Positions 51,399 through 60,285 of a DNA stretch of 64,000 bases are shown here, in pieces. The position numbers were made by a program, and so were the translations under genes. Positions within the stretch are counted from its first letter, which is position 1, and every line of letters starts with the position of its first letter. Below the pieces are notes generated by a model. The model had not been told where the DNA came from. It saw only the letters and a program-made list of their open reading frames with translations, and did not search any database. Location: NCBI RefSeq assembly GCF_019400745.1, contig NZ_WJIB01000001.1:496001-560000 (forward strand), given 5' to 3'. Origin of the DNA: Cohnella sp. CFH 77786 (GTDB taxonomy: Bacteria; Bacillota; Bacilli; Paenibacillales; Paenibacillaceae).

Positions 51399-51980
51399 CG
51401 GGTTTTTCCGGGTAAAAGCAGTTCTTGGGCGGGGTGTTTCGGCTCTCCAGCCGGGTTTTTCCGGGTTACAGCAGTTCTTGGGCGGAGTTTCGGCTCTCCA
51501 GCCGGGTTTTTCCGGGTTACAGCAGTTCATGGACGGAGTTTCGGCTCTCTAGCCGGGTTTTTCCAGGTTACAGCAGTTCATGGGCGTAGTTTCGGCACTC
51601 TAGCCGGGTTTTTCCGGGTTACATCAGTTCATGGACGGAGTTTCGGCTCTCTAGCCGGGTTTTTCCGGGTTACAGCAGTTCTTGGGCGGAGTTTCGGCAC
51701 TCTAGCCGGGTTTTTCCGGGTTACAGCAGTTCTTGGGCGGAGTTTCGGCACTCTAGCCGGGTTTTTCCGGGTTACAGCAGTTCTTGGGCGGGGTTTCGGC
51801 ACTCCAGCCGGGTTTTTCCGGGTTACAGCAGTTCTTGGGCGGAGTTTCGGCTCTCCAGCCGGGTTTTTCCGGGTTACAGCAGTTCATGGACGGAGTTTCG
51901 GCTCTCTAGCCGGGTTTTTCCGGGTTACAGCAGTTCTTGGGCGGGGTTTCGGCACTCTAGCCGGGTTTTCCGGGTTACAG
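51399..51980. repeat. Tandem array C: twelve units of 51 bp
   Basis: CGGGTTTTTCCGGGTTACAG starts at 51399, 51452, then every 51 bp (51503, 51554, 51605, 51656, 51707, 51758, 51809, 51860, 51911, 51962); only the first unit is 53 bp, and the last is partial. Units vary at fixed places (CTTGGGCGG/CATGGACGG; GGCTCTCCAG/GGCACTCTAG) in mixed order, as expected from unequal exchange between units. It follows array B after a 26-bp gap but shares no obvious sequence with it. It ends ~60 bp before the gpr terminator. Confidence 0.97.
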
Positions 51981-52038
51981 CGGGTTGCTGCGGATGCAGC
52001 GGGCCGTGGGAGTTTTTGCGCACAATCAACGCCCATGC

Positions 52039-52069
52039 GAAAAAACCTGTTGAAGCTCTTCAACAGGTT
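52039..52069 (-). terminator. Rho-independent terminator of gpr
   Basis: AACCTGTTGAA (52044-52054) pairs with TTCAACAGGTT (52059-52069) around GCTC. Six T residues follow on the minus strand. It lies 55 bp past the gpr stop and separates gpr from the repeat arrays. Confidence 0.88.
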
Positions 52070-52123
52070 CAAACGAAACCCCGACCCCCTCAACATTCGC
52101 ATGCAGACACCAAACGAACGAGC

Positions 52124-53119
52124 TCAGTGCGTATAGGCAGCCACGTTGTTCGTATCCACCGCTTCGTGCAGGGCGGCGTTGAGTCCGCTGGCGATGATGT
52201 TGGCGATATCTTCCATGAATTTGTCGATTTCCTTGGGCGTCACGAGCAAGTCGTGGCCGAGCGGCTGCAGCACCTCGCGCACGAGCTGGAGACGCTCCTG
52301 CTCCTGCATCGTGCCGAACACCCCGAACAGCGGCTGCGTGTTGTCCGTCTGCTTCTTCATATGATCGAATACCATATCCAACGTGTTGTTCACGATCGTC
52401 GAAGCGTAAACCACCGTCGGAACGCCGATGGCGATCACCGGAACGCCTAGGATTTCGCGGGTGAGGCCCCGTCTTTTGTTGCCGATGCCGGAGCCGGGGT
52501 GAATGCCGGTATCCGCGATCTGGATCGTCGTGTTGACCCTCTCCAGCGATTTGGCGGCCAGCGCGTCGATGGCGATGATCAGATCGGGCTTGGACTTCTC
52601 CGCGATGCCGGCGACGATGTCGCTGGACTCGATCCCCGTCGTGCCCATGACCCCGGGCGCGATCGCGCTGACGGGGCGGTAGCCCGGGGAAACGTCCCCC
52701 GGCATCAATTCGAAATAATGGCGGGTGATCATGATGTTCTCCACCACCAAGGGACCGAGGGCGTCGGGGGTGACGTTCCAGTTGCCGAGACCCGCGATGA
52801 GCACGCTGCTGCTCGGCCCCACGCCGATCCGGGAGAGGAACCCTTCGAACTCGCGGGCGAACGCCGTGGCCACCCGATCCTGCAGGTCCGTGTCGCCGTC
52901 CCGCAGCTCGGGAACTTCAAGCGTGACGTAGTGCCCTTTCATTTTGCCGATTTTTTGCGAGCCTTCGTCCGTCTGGATCTGCATCCGCGTGACCAGAACG
53001 CCTCCGGCGTTTTCCGTCTCGCTCCAAACGCCCGGGATGGGGCCGCCGTGCGCGGCCATCTCTTGGGCCTCCAAGGCAAGGTCGGTCCGTACGTTATAGA
53101 GGTTCAAATCGATCGTCAT
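52124..53119 (-). CDS. gpr: GPR endopeptidase (germination protease)
   Basis: GPR starts degradation of small acid-soluble proteins in germinating spores. It is made in the forespore as a zymogen that removes its own propeptide. The 331-residue protein shows the propeptide segment [13 protein letters not shown] with the Asp after which cleavage occurs, then [35 protein letters not shown] and the C-terminal [13 protein letters not shown]. The start at 53119 matches relatives and has AAAGGGG upstream; a 23-residue longer frame is rejected. It is divergent from rpsT, as in Bacillales. Confidence 0.96.
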   Translation of the reverse strand: MTIDLNLYNVRTDLALEAQEMAAHGGPIPGVWSETENAGGVLVTRMQIQTDEGSQKIGKMKGHYVTLEVPELRDGDTDLQDRVATAFAREFEGFLSRIGVGPSSSVLIAGLGNWNVTPDALGPLVVENIMITRHYFELMPGDVSPGYRPVSAIAPGVMGTTGIESSDIVAGIAEKSKPDLIIAIDALAAKSLERVNTTIQIADTGIHPGSGIGNKRRGLTREILGVPVIAIGVPTVVYASTIVNNTLDMVFDHMKKQTDNTQPLFGVFGTMQEQERLQLVREVLQPLGHDLLVTPKEIDKFMEDIANIIASGLNAALHEAVDTNNVAAYTH

Positions 53120-53167
53120 CGGGTATGGAGGGCCCCTTTCGGATACGGATGGGAGAGGGATTATCGC

Positions 53168-53196
53168 TTGCGTTTTACCCCCCTGCATGATAGAAT
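53168..53196 (+). promoter_or_regulatory. Promoter of rpsT
   Basis: -35 TTGCGT (53168-53173), 17-bp spacer, -10 TAGAAT (53191-53196). It is 50 bp ahead of the rpsT start in the divergent gpr-rpsT gap. Confidence 0.7.
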
Positions 53197-53245
53197 GTTA
53201 CAAGTTGTGTGGAGAAATACCCTTGTTTTGCAGGAGGTGAAAAGA

Positions 53246-53518
53246 ATGCCGAACATCAAATCCGCGATCAAACGGACGAAAACAAGCGAGAAGCGCCGTC
53301 TGCGCAACGCTTCCCAGAAATCCGCCCTGCGCACGGCCGTGAAAGCCGCCGACCAAGCAGTCGTCGGAACCGACATCAACGCAGCGAAGGACGCGCTCGT
53401 CCTGGCTCAGAAGAAGCTGGACAAAGCGGTGACCAAAGGCCTCATTCACAAAAATGCAGCTGCCCGCAAAAAGTCCCGTCTCGCCAAAAAATTGAACGCT
53501 CTGTCCGCACAAGGCTAA
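53246..53518 (+). CDS. rpsT: 30S ribosomal protein S20
   Basis: This 90-residue basic protein ([20 protein letters not shown], ending [23 protein letters not shown]) matches bacterial S20, which binds 16S rRNA early in 30S assembly. AGGAGGTGA precedes the ATG at 53246. A longer in-frame stretch upstream is antisense to gpr and not part of the gene. It has its own promoter and terminator. Confidence 0.98.
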   Translation: MPNIKSAIKRTKTSEKRRLRNASQKSALRTAVKAADQAVVGTDINAAKDALVLAQKKLDKAVTKGLIHKNAAARKKSRLAKKLNALSAQG

Positions 53519-53550
53519 GCAGCCGGTGCTTGACACATAAGCCGTACGCG

Positions 53551-53582
53551 AAAAAACCATCGGTTTTCCGGTGGTTTTTTTG
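53551..53582 (+). terminator. Rho-independent terminator of rpsT
   Basis: AAAACCATCGG pairs with CCGGTGGTTTT around TTTT, and seven T residues follow on the plus strand. It lies 33 bp past the rpsT stop. Confidence 0.9.
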
Positions 53583-53623
53583 TTTCGCCTCTCAATCCCC
53601 GCACGAAACGTGGCCGGCAAACG

Positions 53624-53659
53624 CGAAACAGACGCATGCGATTGCATGCGTCTGTTTCG
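53624..53659. terminator. Perfect 16-bp hairpin downstream of dctA
   Basis: The 16-bp arms at 53624-53639 and 53644-53659 (CGAAACAGACGCATGC and its complement) pair perfectly around GATT. It lies 20 bp past the dctA stop. The T-tract is weak (GTTTG), but the stem is very stable, so it probably ends dctA transcription. Confidence 0.7.
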
Positions 53660-53679
53660 ATTCGGGGAATCCTAGCAAA

Positions 53680-54963
53680 TCAGGAAACGGCCCGCGGTTT
53701 CACCGTTTCGATTTTCAGTTCCTCCTGGGCCTTGCGGCTTGCGTTCTCGTCGAACTCCTTTTCCATTTTGGAGACGACGACCGTCGCCACGCCGTTGCCG
53801 ATCAGGTTCGTAATCGCCCGGGCTTCGGACATGAACCGGTCGACGCCGAGCAAGAGCGCGATCCCGGCCACCGGAATCGAAGGAAAAGCCGCGAGCGTCG
53901 CCGCCAGCGTAATGAAACCGGAACCGGTCACGCCGGCCGCGCCTTTGGACGTCAGCATCAGGATCCCAAGCAGGGTCAGCTGCTGCCACGGCGACATATC
54001 TACACCGTACGCCTGGGCGATGAACATCGCCGCCATCGACAGGTAGATCGCCGTGCCGTCCAAATTGAACGAATACCCCGTGGGCACGACCAGACCGACG
54101 ACCGACTTCGAACAGCCGTACTTCTCCAGCTTCTGCATCAAGCGCGGAAGCGCGGATTCGGAGGAAGACGTGCCGAGGACGAGCAGGATTTCTTCCCTGA
54201 TATACCGAATGAACTTGAAGATGCTGAATCCGTACATCTTCGCGATGCCGCCAAGCACGAGCACGATGAACAGGAACATCGTCAAGTAAACCGATCCCAT
54301 CAGCTTGCCCAGCGAAAACAGCGATCCGATCCCGAACTTGCCGATCGTATACGACATGGCACCGAACGCGGCGATCGGAGACAGCTTCATGATCATGCCC
54401 ACGATTCCGAAAAACACTTGGCTCAGCCGTTCGAAAATCTGCACGACCGGCGTCCCCTTTTCCCCCATGGCCGCCAGGGCAAGCCCGAACAGAACGGCGA
54501 AGAACAGGATGGGCAGCAGCTCGCCTTTGCTCATGGCCGCGACGACATTATCGGGCACGATGTTCGAAATGAAATCGACGAAGCCGTGACTCGTCTCCGC
54601 GGCAGCCGTCGTGTACTTCGAGATGTCGCCTTTGGCCGCGCTCATGTCGACGCCGTGACCGGGTCGGACCACGTTCACGACGAGCAATCCGACAGCCAGC
54701 GCGATCGTCGTGACGATTTCGAAATAGATCAGCGCTTTCCCGCCGATGCGGCCGACTTTCTTCATGTCTCCCATGCCGGCAATTCCGGTCACGATGGTGA
54801 AGAAGACGATCGGCGCGATGACCATTTTGATCAATTTGATGAACAGATCCCCGAGTACTTTCAGTTGAACTCCGGTGGAAGAGAAGAAATGGCCGACCAG
54901 TACGCCAAGCGCGATCGCAATCAGCACCTGAACCGTTAAATTGCGGAAATTGATTTTCATCAT
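53680..54963 (-). CDS. dctA: C4-dicarboxylate:cation symporter DctA
   Basis: This 427-residue member of the DAACS (GltP/DctA) family has eight transmembrane helices plus two reentrant loops: the serine-rich [15 protein letters not shown] (HP1), [18 protein letters not shown] (TM7) and [21 protein letters not shown] (HP2), then [13 protein letters not shown] (TM8). It imports malate, fumarate or succinate with H+ or Na+. The start (ATG at 54963 or 54960) has GAGGAG upstream. It is downstream of dctB and close to a divergent dctSR pair and malic enzyme, as a malate-use module. Confidence 0.93.
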   Translation of the reverse strand: MMKINFRNLTVQVLIAIALGVLVGHFFSSTGVQLKVLGDLFIKLIKMVIAPIVFFTIVTGIAGMGDMKKVGRIGGKALIYFEIVTTIALAVGLLVVNVVRPGHGVDMSAAKGDISKYTTAAAETSHGFVDFISNIVPDNVVAAMSKGELLPILFFAVLFGLALAAMGEKGTPVVQIFERLSQVFFGIVGMIMKLSPIAAFGAMSYTIGKFGIGSLFSLGKLMGSVYLTMFLFIVLVLGGIAKMYGFSIFKFIRYIREEILLVLGTSSSESALPRLMQKLEKYGCSKSVVGLVVPTGYSFNLDGTAIYLSMAAMFIAQAYGVDMSPWQQLTLLGILMLTSKGAAGVTGSGFITLAATLAAFPSIPVAGIALLLGVDRFMSEARAITNLIGNGVATVVVSKMEKEFDENASRKAQEELKIETVKPRAVS

Positions 54964-55072
54964 GGTTGCTCCTCGCCGCATAAAATTTTGAAAGCGGTTG
55001 CATCTCACGCTTCTCATTTTACGGGCTGGGTCAGCGGGCGACAACGTAATGGCCATACTGGTCTTTTTGGTC

Positions 55073-55114
55073 TTTTCGGTCACGGCTGCGGCATTTTCGG
55101 TCACGGCTGCGGCA
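55073..55114. repeat. Perfect 21-bp tandem duplication at the dctB stop
   Basis: TTTTCGGTCACGGCTGCGGC plus A occurs twice in a row (55073-55093, 55094-55114). The second copy contains the dctB stop codon; the first is a non-coding duplicate of the gene end, in the 137-bp gap ahead of dctA. It looks like a recent slippage duplication. Confidence 0.9.
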
Positions 55115-56147
55115 GCCGTACCCGGGCCATCAGCTCCGGTCCGATTTCCCTGGCGAACTGCGCGTACAGAGGCTCCAGAACGGAGATCAACGCTGCCCGG
55201 TTGTCGGGCGACAATGCGTACAGCGTCAGCCCGGAGTCCCGTTTCATCCGGTTCAAATTGTCCTCGTTCAGCTCCGCGGCTTTGCGGGCGATCCAAGCGG
55301 CGGTTTCCCGGGCGGACTCCTCGATCGCCGTTTGCACGGAGCTTGGCAGCCGGTTCCAGAAATCGCCGTTCGTCATCACGGCATACCCGAGGAAACTGTG
55401 GTTGCTGATTGTCAAATACTTTTGCACGCGGTACAGTTTTTTGGTAAACATATTGGATAACGTGTTTTCCTGGGCGTTCACCTCGCCCGTCTCCAGGGCA
55501 CGGTAGGTTTCGTTGAAAGGGATCGCCGACGTCTGCGCGGAGAGCAGGCGGTACTGGGCTTCGATCACCCGGCTCGGCTGGATCCGGAACCGCTGTCCCT
55601 TGAAATCGGCAGGCTCCCGGAGCGGGCGCACGGAGCTGGCCATTTGCCGGAACCCGTTGTCCCAGAAGGCGAGTCCCTTCAAGCCTTTGCGATCCAGCGT
55701 CTCGAACAGCAGCCGTCCGACTTCCCCGTTCAGCGCGGCGTGAACGTCGTCCAGACTGTCGAAAATGAACGGCAAATCCAAGACGTACCATTCGGGAATG
55801 CCGTTCGACACATTGGAAAAGGACGGGGCGATCATCTGGATGTCCCCGCGTCGAAGCGCGGCTATTTCCGTATCCTCGTCGTAGAGCATGCCGTTCGGAA
55901 ACACCTGGACCTCCGCTTTGCCTTTCGTTTTCTCGGCCACGAGACGGGCGAAATGTTCGGCGGCCAATCCTTTCGGCGTGTTCTCGGCGACGACATGGCT
56001 GAATTTGATGACGATGCGTTCTTTCAGGCCTTCCTGTTCGGCATCGTATGCCGCGGCTCCCCCGAACAGATCGGGGCGGAATCCGACGGCGACCGCCGTC
56101 ATCAAGCCGATCGCGACGAACAGGGCGATGGCGATCGCGGATTTCAT
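55101..56147 (-). CDS. dctB: DctP-family C4-dicarboxylate-binding protein (DctB-like)
   Basis: This 348-residue extracytoplasmic binding protein has an N-terminal signal anchor (residues ~3-22) and a DctP fold: [51 protein letters not shown], and [12 protein letters not shown] with the conserved Arg pattern for carboxylate binding. No TRAP membrane subunits (DctQ, DctM) occur here. In B. subtilis a DctP-like protein (DctB) works with sensor DctS and transporter DctA, and the same partners surround it here, so it is probably a co-sensor rather than a TRAP transporter part. The start at 56147 has GGGAGGG upstream. Confidence 0.85.
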   Translation of the reverse strand: MKSAIAIALFVAIGLMTAVAVGFRPDLFGGAAAYDAEQEGLKERIVIKFSHVVAENTPKGLAAEHFARLVAEKTKGKAEVQVFPNGMLYDEDTEIAALRRGDIQMIAPSFSNVSNGIPEWYVLDLPFIFDSLDDVHAALNGEVGRLLFETLDRKGLKGLAFWDNGFRQMASSVRPLREPADFKGQRFRIQPSRVIEAQYRLLSAQTSAIPFNETYRALETGEVNAQENTLSNMFTKKLYRVQKYLTISNHSFLGYAVMTNGDFWNRLPSSVQTAIEESARETAAWIARKAAELNEDNLNRMKRDSGLTLYALSPDNRAALISVLEPLYAQFAREIGPELMARVRLPQP

Positions 56148-56203
56148 GTTCGGATCGCCCTCCCGTTCGGTTCGGGAATCCTGTTCCGGCAAGGAGAATG
56201 CCT

Positions 56204-57802
56204 ATGCGCTTGGTCAATTTGCGAATGCATTGGAAAATCACCCTGCTTTCCTTCGGCATCGTCCTTTTCTCGCTGCTCATTGGAAGTCTTATTTTACTCG
56301 GAATCTTGTTCCGGGTTCAAGAGCGCGAAACCGGACAGCGCCTGCTCGTCACCGCCAGAACCGTCGCCGAGCTGCCCTCGGTCCGTCAGGCGGTGGTCCG
56401 GCCGGACGGCTGGCGGGAGATCCAGCCGATCGCCCAGCGAATCCGCGTCATCAACGATGTCACCTATCTCGTCATCCTGAATATGGACCGGGTCCGCCTG
56501 TCCCACCCGGACGCGGACAAAATCGGAACCCGGCTGAACTCCCCGGACGCGGAACCGGCGTTCGCCGAACATACCTACAGTGCCCGAACGAGAGGGGAAA
56601 TGGGACAAGCGGTCCGCGTTTACGTGCCGATCATGAACGAACAGCACGAACAGATCGGGGTCGTCATGGCCGGATGGCTGTTGCCGACTATACGGGACAT
56701 CATCCTCGGGCAGCGGCAATATATCGCCGTCACGCTCTCCCTCTCCCTGCTGTTCGGGGTTTGCGGCTCGCTCATGCTCGCGCGGAATATCAAACGGCAA
56801 ATGTTCGACCTGGAGCCGCATGAGATCGCCCGCATCCTGCGGGAACGCACGGCGGCGTTCCATGCGATGCACGAAGGCGTGATCGCGATCGACAGCAACG
56901 AGAAGGTGACGATTTTCAACGAGCGGGCCAAGGAGATTTTCGGCTTGCAAGGCGAGCTCGTTGGCCAGCCGATCCGCGAGGTGCTGCCGGACACCCGCCT
57001 GCCGGAGGTGCTTCGGCTTCGGCAGCCCATCTACAACCAGGAGGTCGTTATCGGCGGAACGCTGATCTGGAGCAACCGCATCCCGATCAAGCTCGGGGAG
57101 CAGACCGTCGGGGCCGTCGCCATTTTCCAAGACCGAACCGAAATCACCCGCATCGCGGAAGAATTAACCGGAGTCAGAGCATTCGTCGACGCCCTCCGCG
57201 TACAGAGCCACGAATACATGAACAAGCTGCACACGATTGCCGGCCTTCTGCAGCTCGGCCAGCCGGACAAGGCGCTGGGTTACGTATTCGACGTCAAGGA
57301 ACAGCAGGAAGAGCTGAGCGGCTTCCTCTCCTCGCGGATCCGCGACCAGAACGTTTCCGGCTTGCTGCTCAGCAAAATCCGGAGAGGCAAAGAACTGGGC
57401 ATCCGCGTCACCCTCGATTCCCGCAGCTCCCTGCGCCGTTTTCCGCGGCACTTGGACCATCACGATCTCGTGCTGCTGCTCGGAAACCTGATCGAAAACG
57501 CGTTCGACGCCGTGCTGAACGCAGGCAAACCGGACAAGGACGTGTTCGTCAGCATCGAGGAATCCGACGGCATGCTCTCCATACTCGTCGAAGACAATGG
57601 CGCCGGGATGGACGAAGAAACGCGGAGCCGCATGCTCGAACCCGGGTATTCCACCAAAGCCGCGGAGGGCCGGGGGATCGGCCTTCACCTTGTCCGGCAG
57701 GCGGTCGACAAAGGAGGCGGCGAGCTCCTGTGCGAATCGTCTCCCGGTGGAGGAACCGCATTTACCCTCACATTTCCGTTGGAAGAAGGGATCGAACGAT
57801 GA
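56204..57802 (+). CDS. dctS: Two-component sensor kinase DctS (CitA/DcuS family)
   Basis: This 532-residue sensor has TM1 (residues ~13-36), an extracytoplasmic PAS/Cache sensor (~38-170, with [22 protein letters not shown]), TM2 (~174-196), a cytoplasmic PAS (~215-320), then a SPOB-type dimerisation helix with [20 protein letters not shown] (phospho-acceptor His near 339) and an ATPase domain with [10 protein letters not shown] (N box) and [15 protein letters not shown] (G boxes). It senses C4-dicarboxylates. AAGGAG favours ATG 56204. It is 56 bp divergent from dctB. Confidence 0.93.
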   Translation: MRLVNLRMHWKITLLSFGIVLFSLLIGSLILLGILFRVQERETGQRLLVTARTVAELPSVRQAVVRPDGWREIQPIAQRIRVINDVTYLVILNMDRVRLSHPDADKIGTRLNSPDAEPAFAEHTYSARTRGEMGQAVRVYVPIMNEQHEQIGVVMAGWLLPTIRDIILGQRQYIAVTLSLSLLFGVCGSLMLARNIKRQMFDLEPHEIARILRERTAAFHAMHEGVIAIDSNEKVTIFNERAKEIFGLQGELVGQPIREVLPDTRLPEVLRLRQPIYNQEVVIGGTLIWSNRIPIKLGEQTVGAVAIFQDRTEITRIAEELTGVRAFVDALRVQSHEYMNKLHTIAGLLQLGQPDKALGYVFDVKEQQEELSGFLSSRIRDQNVSGLLLSKIRRGKELGIRVTLDSRSSLRRFPRHLDHHDLVLLLGNLIENAFDAVLNAGKPDKDVFVSIEESDGMLSILVEDNGAGMDEETRSRMLEPGYSTKAAEGRGIGLHLVRQAVDKGGGELLCESSPGGGTAFTLTFPLEEGIER

Positions 57803-58545
57803 AAGAATACCGGGTGGTCCTGATCGAAGACGATCCCATGGTCCGGGAGGTCAACCGCCAATTCATCGAGAAAGTGCCGGGATTCCGCGTCGTCGCTTCG
57901 GCTTCGGACGGGCAGGAAGGCATGCGGATCGTGCGGGAGAAGCTGCCTGATCTTGCGATCATCGATATTTTTATGCCCGGAATGGACGGAATCGAAACGC
58001 TCCGACAGATGCGCAGGGAAAACCTGCCCGTCGACGCGATCGTCGTCACGGCCGCCAAAGACGCCGCAACGATCAACCAGATGCTCCGCGGCGGAGCGAT
58101 CGACTACTTGATCAAGCCGTTCGAGGCTTCGCGCCTTCAGCAGGCCCTGCAACGTTACCGGATACTCCGCGACCGGTTGGAGCGGAATCCGACCTTGTCC
58201 CAGCCCGAGCTCGACAGCGTCCTGCTTGCCGCAGAACATCCCGGCGGAACCCGCGGCCGGTCCACAGGCGCCCCCTCGTTCCCGGATCAAGACCAGCTGC
58301 CCAAAGGACTGAACGCCGTGACGCTGAGACAAATCTGGTCGATCCTGCAAGCCGCGGAATCGGAGCTCTCCGCCGAGGAAGTCGCGGACAAATCCGGACT
58401 CGCCCGGGTAACGGCCCGCAGATATTTGGATTACCTGGAGAAAAACGAATGGATCCGGCTGGACATGCGGTACGGAGGCGTCGGTCGCCCGGTCAACCGG
58501 TACACGATCGTCCGAAACCAAAATGACCAAAAAGGACCGATATGA
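57799..58545 (+). CDS. dctR: Two-component response regulator DctR
   Basis: This 248-residue regulator of the CitB/DcuR type has a receiver domain with LIEDDPMV (acidic pair), DIFMPGMDG (phospho-Asp near residue 57), VTAAKD and IKPF (Lys), and a C-terminal HTH (LSAEEVADKSGLARVTARRYLDYL). The start overlaps the dctS stop by ATGA. By analogy with B. subtilis it activates dctA. Its DNA site was not identified. Confidence 0.93.
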   Translation: MKEYRVVLIEDDPMVREVNRQFIEKVPGFRVVASASDGQEGMRIVREKLPDLAIIDIFMPGMDGIETLRQMRRENLPVDAIVVTAAKDAATINQMLRGGAIDYLIKPFEASRLQQALQRYRILRDRLERNPTLSQPELDSVLLAAEHPGGTRGRSTGAPSFPDQDQLPKGLNAVTLRQIWSILQAAESELSAEEVADKSGLARVTARRYLDYLEKNEWIRLDMRYGGVGRPVNRYTIVRNQNDQKGPI

Positions 58546-58567
58546 TCAAAAACTTCCCAGCCCCCTC

Positions 58568-58582
58568 ATGAAAACGCTACCC
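58568..58582. promoter_or_regulatory. cre-like site (CcpA) upstream of malic enzyme
   Basis: ATGAAAACGCTACCC matches 14 of 15 positions of the CcpA operator consensus WTGNAANCGNWNNCW. It lies 36 bp ahead of the malic enzyme start, in the gap after dctR. Carbon catabolite repression of malate oxidation would be sensible. Confidence 0.45.
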
Positions 58583-58617
58583 TGATTCCATCGAATGCTA
58601 AGGGAGCGTGCTTACTT

Positions 58618-60054
58618 ATGGCTTTACCGGCAGGAACAAGCGCCAGCATCATTCTTCGGGTGGAACTCAGCTCCGCGAACTTCGGCCAAGTGGCCGCGGC
58701 GGTCAGCGACGCCGGCGGAGACATCGTCGCCGTGGACGTGATCCGGGCAGGCAAGCAGGTCTCGGTTCGCGACCTTACCGTAAACTTGACCGACCCGCTT
58801 CAGAGCAGCCGGATCGCCGCGGCCGTACGGCAAGTGCCCGGCGCCAAGCTGGTGAACGTGTCCGACCAGACGTTTCTCATGCATCTGGGCGGGAAAATCG
58901 AAGTGACGGCGAAAATGCCGATCAAAAACCGGGACGATCTGTCCCGCGTCTATACGCCGGGGGTCGCGCGGATCAGCACGGCGATCCATGAAGATCCCGC
59001 CAAAGCGCATACGCTGACGATCAAGCGTAATACGGTCGCCGTCGTTTCCGACGGGTCGGCTGTGCTCGGGCTTGGCAACATCGGCCCGCTTGCCGCCATG
59101 CCGGTCATGGAGGGGAAAGCGATGCTGTTCAAGCAGTTTGCCGGCGTCGACGCTTTCCCGATCTGCTTGGATACGCAGGATACGGAGGAAATCATCCGGA
59201 CGGTCAAGCTGCTCGCGCCTGCTTTCGGCGGCATTAACCTGGAGGACATTTCTTCGCCCAGATGCTTCGAAATCGAACGCCGTCTGGCCGAGGAGCTGGA
59301 CATTCCCGTCTTCCACGACGACCAGCACGGCACGGCGGTCGTCCTGCTCGCCGGGCTGCTGAACGCGCTGAAGCTGGTCGGCAAACCGCTCGAGGCGTGC
59401 AAAATCGTGTTTTGCGGCATCGGCGCCGCCGGCATCGCCTGCACGAACATCCTGCTGTCCGCGGGCGCCCGGAACGTCATCGGCGTGGACAAGCACGGCG
59501 CGATCGTCCGCGGGGCCGATTATCCGAACGAAGCTTGGAACGAGTACGCCGCACGGACGAATCCGCTGAACGAGAGCGGCTCTTTGTCGGAGGTCATCGA
59601 AGGAGCCGACGTGTTCATCGGCGTATCCGGTCCCGGCGTCCTTACGGCCCGCGATATCCGCAAAATGGCCAAAGACCCCATCGTGTTCGCGATGGCCAAT
59701 CCGAGTCCGGAAATCTCGCCCGAAGAAGCAGAGCCTTACGTCAGGGTCATGGCGACGGGAAGGTCGGATTACCCGAACCAAATCAACAACGTGCTCTGCT
59801 TTCCCGGCCTGTTCCGCGGTCTGCTCGACAGCCGGTCCACGCGGGTGACGGAATCGATGAAGCTGGCCGCCGCCAAGGCGATCGCGTCGGTCGTCACCGA
59901 CGACGAGCTGAGCGAGCAATATATCATTCCCAGCGTGTTCAACCATCAGGTCGTCGAAAAAGTCCGCGAAGCGGTCATCCAGGCAGCGCTTGAAGCCAAC
60001 GTCGCCCGCAAAGGCGCCTCTTCGTTCCCGGAGCTCTCCGCTTCGTTGACCTGA
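58618..60054 (+). CDS. NAD(P)-dependent malic enzyme with N-terminal ACT domain
   Basis: This enzyme decarboxylates malate oxidatively to pyruvate. In 478 residues it has an ACT regulatory domain (residues ~8-85, SIILRVELSSANFGQVAAAVSDAG), then the malic domain with VYTPGVARIS (catalytic Tyr near 111), NTVAVVSDGSAVLGLGNIGP, and the divalent-metal motif FHDDQHGTAVV, and the NAD-binding GIGAAGIACTNILL (~262). ACT-fused malic enzymes are common in Bacillales; the effector is not evident. It is next to the dct genes, so uptake, sensing and first oxidation of malate are clustered. Confidence 0.94.
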   Translation: MALPAGTSASIILRVELSSANFGQVAAAVSDAGGDIVAVDVIRAGKQVSVRDLTVNLTDPLQSSRIAAAVRQVPGAKLVNVSDQTFLMHLGGKIEVTAKMPIKNRDDLSRVYTPGVARISTAIHEDPAKAHTLTIKRNTVAVVSDGSAVLGLGNIGPLAAMPVMEGKAMLFKQFAGVDAFPICLDTQDTEEIIRTVKLLAPAFGGINLEDISSPRCFEIERRLAEELDIPVFHDDQHGTAVVLLAGLLNALKLVGKPLEACKIVFCGIGAAGIACTNILLSAGARNVIGVDKHGAIVRGADYPNEAWNEYAARTNPLNESGSLSEVIEGADVFIGVSGPGVLTARDIRKMAKDPIVFAMANPSPEISPEEAEPYVRVMATGRSDYPNQINNVLCFPGLFRGLLDSRSTRVTESMKLAAAKAIASVVTDDELSEQYIIPSVFNHQVVEKVREAVIQAALEANVARKGASSFPELSASLT

Positions 60055-60240
60055 AATCGATATGCCGGACTCGCCTCGCCAGTCAACTATTGAGGGGAAA
60101 CCTCCCACTATTTCCGATCATTTCATGGATTTGGGTGCCGAAATCAGATACACGTATGACGTTCCTGCGTGCGAGTCACAATATCCGCTTCGCAAGATGA
60201 ACAAAGCAAAACCGGGAGCGCCAATGCCGTAAACGCGCCG

Positions 60241-60283
60241 AAAAACCTCCGACCGCCTGACAATCAGGGGATCGGAGGTTTTT
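60241..60283. terminator. Bidirectional terminator beside holA
   Basis: AAAAACCTCCGA...CCTGA pairs with TCAGG...TCGGAGGTTTTT around a CAA loop. A and T tracts on both sides allow use by holA (stop at 60286) and by transcripts from malic enzyme. The 186 bp between malic enzyme and this site hold nothing I recognise. Confidence 0.88.
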
Positions 60284-60285
60284 CG

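Noticed and set aside
50957..51980. CRISPR-like look of the direct repeats
   Set aside because: The 51- and 52-bp units are contiguous with no unique spacers, and no cas genes are present.
52499..53245. N-terminal extension of rpsT to 339 codons
   Set aside because: The extra part is antisense to gpr; the 90-residue S20 with AGGAGGTGA at 53246 is complete.
55101..56147. TRAP transporter
   Set aside because: Only the DctP-like subunit is present; no DctQ or DctM genes are nearby, and DctA with DctSR surround it.
54964..56280. Fusion of dctA with an 866-codon frame
   Set aside because: The upstream part is out of frame over dctB; dctA has its own start with GAGGAG at 54963.
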